This document shows, in pieces, positions 62,229 through 64,000 of a stretch of DNA of 64,000 bases. The stretch's first letter is position 1. Every line of letters begins with the position of its first letter. The notes beneath the pieces are model-generated. The model did no database searches. It was given only the letters and a program-made list of their open reading frames with translations, and was not told where the DNA came from. Position numbers and translations under genes: made by a program. Origin of the DNA: Daphnia pulex (lineage: Eukaryota > Arthropoda > Branchiopoda > Diplostraca > Daphniidae); the NCBI RefSeq assembly GCF_021134715.1, contig NC_060023.1, positions 3,410,001 through 3,474,000 of the forward strand, given 5' to 3'.

Positions 62229-62836
62229 CTACAACTCAAACCTACCAGTCTTAAATACACATACGGCGTTTTGTTCAGTTAAAACAGAGTTGGTTGTTAA
62301 ATTTCCTACCTCAATTGGAGTAGGCCCAGTCAAGTTATGTAGGGTAATTACGACAGCAAAGCCTCCCACAGCAATGAATATGGCTCCAAAAGCCAGCAAC
62401 CACCAACTGGTAAAACGAAACACACCATTCTGCATCCCTGATTTAAAAAGTAACAAATATAAATTTCATTATTAATAAAGCAAGTTTAAGGAATACAACA
62501 AAACTCTTGACATCATTTTCAAAAGTTTTGAACATTATGTATACCTCTGATTTCAAGGTAAAGGGTATCTCCATGCTTAATATTGCTTGCTGACAAAGTT
62601 TTCTTATTGTCAAGGACAACACCTTTCTGGTCCCGTAGTAAAAAGTTTGGGTTGACTGGGATTCCCTGTAAATGAAACTCGGTCAGTCAAGTGATAAAAT
62701 TGATACAAAAGAAATTTATTACCTTTGATTCACAGTAGGTAGACAGTAGACTACTTATGGTCTCATTACCTGTAACGGTACATTGTAAGTATCCAGCGAC
62801 ATTTCCCCCAATTGTAGACTCAATTGTGACAAACAT
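62229..62836 (-). CDS. Ubiquitin-like domain single-pass membrane protein
   Basis: Minus-strand exons 62836-62723, 62665-62545 and 62437-62229 give 147 aa with consistent phases. Residues 1-78 look like a ubiquitin-type beta-grasp: strand MFVTIES, a helix around ISSLLSTYCESKGI, then LRDQKGVVLD and NIKHGDTLYLEI, the usual L-x-D-x-x-G-x-x-L and G-D-x-L-x-L pattern. There is no C-terminal Gly-Gly. A hydrophobic segment follows (SWWLLAFGAIFIAVGGFAVVITL, about 89-111) and a short tail with one N-x-T site (HNLTG). No known family assigned. Its orientation would put the ubiquitin-like domain in the cytosol if it is tail-anchored-like. The gene model is good, the function unknown. Confidence 0.7.
62474..62479 (+). 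terminator. Nearest AATAAA for the serine protease homolog
   Basis: First AATAAA after the 62178 stop, located in intron 2 of the opposite-strand ubiquitin-like gene. If used, the two transcripts overlap across the whole last exon of that gene. Confidence 0.4.
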
Positions 62837-64000
62837 GGTTGAGAGGGCAAATTTGAAGTTAAAAAAAATCTTACTTTACATTAAACAGACAGTTTTATCA
62901 GTTAAAATAGATATGAATCGAGACAACTAGGCAAAAATTATATCTTGGCATCAAAGTTCACTTGCACTGTGGGATTTCAGTAAAAAAACTTACTAAGTCA
63001 AAACAAAAAAGATACAAATATGGACAGAATACAAGTTAAAAGAATTAAAAGCCTCTATGAGGTACTAAAATGCTGATTTACAAATTACAAGTCAAAACAT
63101 AATTTAAAACCTTATTCAGCAGAAATAATTTCTAAAATGCCATAACAAAGATTTTGCACGTTGCCAAATTTATGCGAATTTCTTTCTTTGGTGCGGACCG
63201 GAAAGAGAAAAAATGGACGCGCAGGAAAAACCCTAAAGGATTAAATGCTTAATGGACTTGCGCTTGTCGATCTGAAGCTAAAGTTTGTAAGATTTCAATA
63301 CTTAGAATTATTAAATGTCAATGAGCTTTAACAACTGTGAAAATCTTTATGGATTTCTTGCGAAAATAAAAAAAGGATAATAAAAAATAAATTCTTCGAA
63401 TTCGAGGCAATCAAACAGTTCAATTAGAATAAATATATTTTTATAAACTACACTTTAAAAAAACAATTTATTTTTTGGGAAAAAAAAACACTATGTTCCA
63501 CTGTTTAGTCCTGAACTAAACATAGCTGACGGATCCTAACTAAACAGAGTTTTTCAGCTGCTTGCGACACGAACAGATGACCATAATGCTCCGCTTTAAA
63601 AATAAACAATGAATCATCTCAGTTAAGAGAAGCAGACATTTTTGTTAACATAAAATTACTGCCGGGAGTATCGAATTGATTTAAACATATTGCTGATTAT
63701 AACAAAATAACTTGGATTTACTGCGGATGTCCTTGGAGTAAATTTAACGATTTTTCCTATGACGGTGTCATAGATCTACTTATATAATGCAACTCTCACG
63801 ATTGCGCACAAAGGCAAGCGCATAATGGAAAAAAAAAAGAACAGCGCTTGCAGAAAAAAATTTATTAAAGATTATAAACGGGTATTTTTTAAAAATTACC
63901 CGGTATAACAGAAACACTGTCTATGTAACAACACTGACTCAGTTTATATAATTCATATCGTTTTCAGACATTTAGTGAATTGTATGACGTAAAGAGTATA
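62837..64000. other. AT-rich flank, no gene seen
   Basis: Upstream of the ubiquitin-like gene. A-rich runs and no ORF of note on either strand. The left end should hold that gene's promoter. Confidence 0.45.

Overview
The window is animal nuclear DNA. Genes are split by GT-AG introns, there are no bacterial operon signals, and the gene content points to a branchiopod crustacean, most likely a Daphnia-like water flea. That taxonomic call is inference. It rests on a C1q-type fragment with the conserved SCDDLKQIGH linker that I associate with Daphnia, the arthropod prophenoloxidase-factor-type serine protease homolog, and the mix of short introns with microsatellite-rich spacers.

Layout. 0-5 kb: a TATA-driven but decayed C1q-domain gene (533-1700), a two-exon gene for a SleB-type (spore-cortex / cell-wall hydrolase) domain protein (2637-3240), and tandem degenerate copies of an unidentified gene (3436-4720). 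6-6.5 kb: a palindromic MITE-like element with TTAA ends, followed by two copies of a 20-bp palindrome. 10-49.4 kb: the main feature, three separate genes for FGFRL1-like receptors (FGF-receptor-like, three Ig domains, one membrane span, no kinase). Copies A (10173-13024) and B (31535-45269) are on the plus strand. Copy C (46272-49390) is on the minus strand and converges on B. An 18-kb spacer rich in simple repeats separates A from B. 49.4-53.9 kb: no gene seen. 53.9-62.9 kb: a compact housekeeping and enzyme block with a VCP-lysine methyltransferase-like gene (+), a DDX56-type RNA helicase (+), an ecto-NTPDase (-), a serine protease homolog whose catalytic Ser is Gly (+), and a small ubiquitin-like single-pass membrane protein (-). 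62.9-64 kb: no gene seen.

How the genes may relate. The three FGFRL1-like copies share their domain order, most intron positions and phases, and histidine-rich cytoplasmic tails, so they almost certainly arose by local duplication. They would be kinase-less ligand-binding or adhesion receptors at the cell surface. The right-hand block looks like ordinary unrelated neighbours, packed tightly: NTPDase and serine protease homolog are divergent, and serine protease homolog and the ubiquitin-like gene converge with 50 bp between stop codons.

Exon coordinates were assembled by hand from splice signals, reading phase and family conservation. First coding exons and UTRs are the weakest parts. No database search was run.
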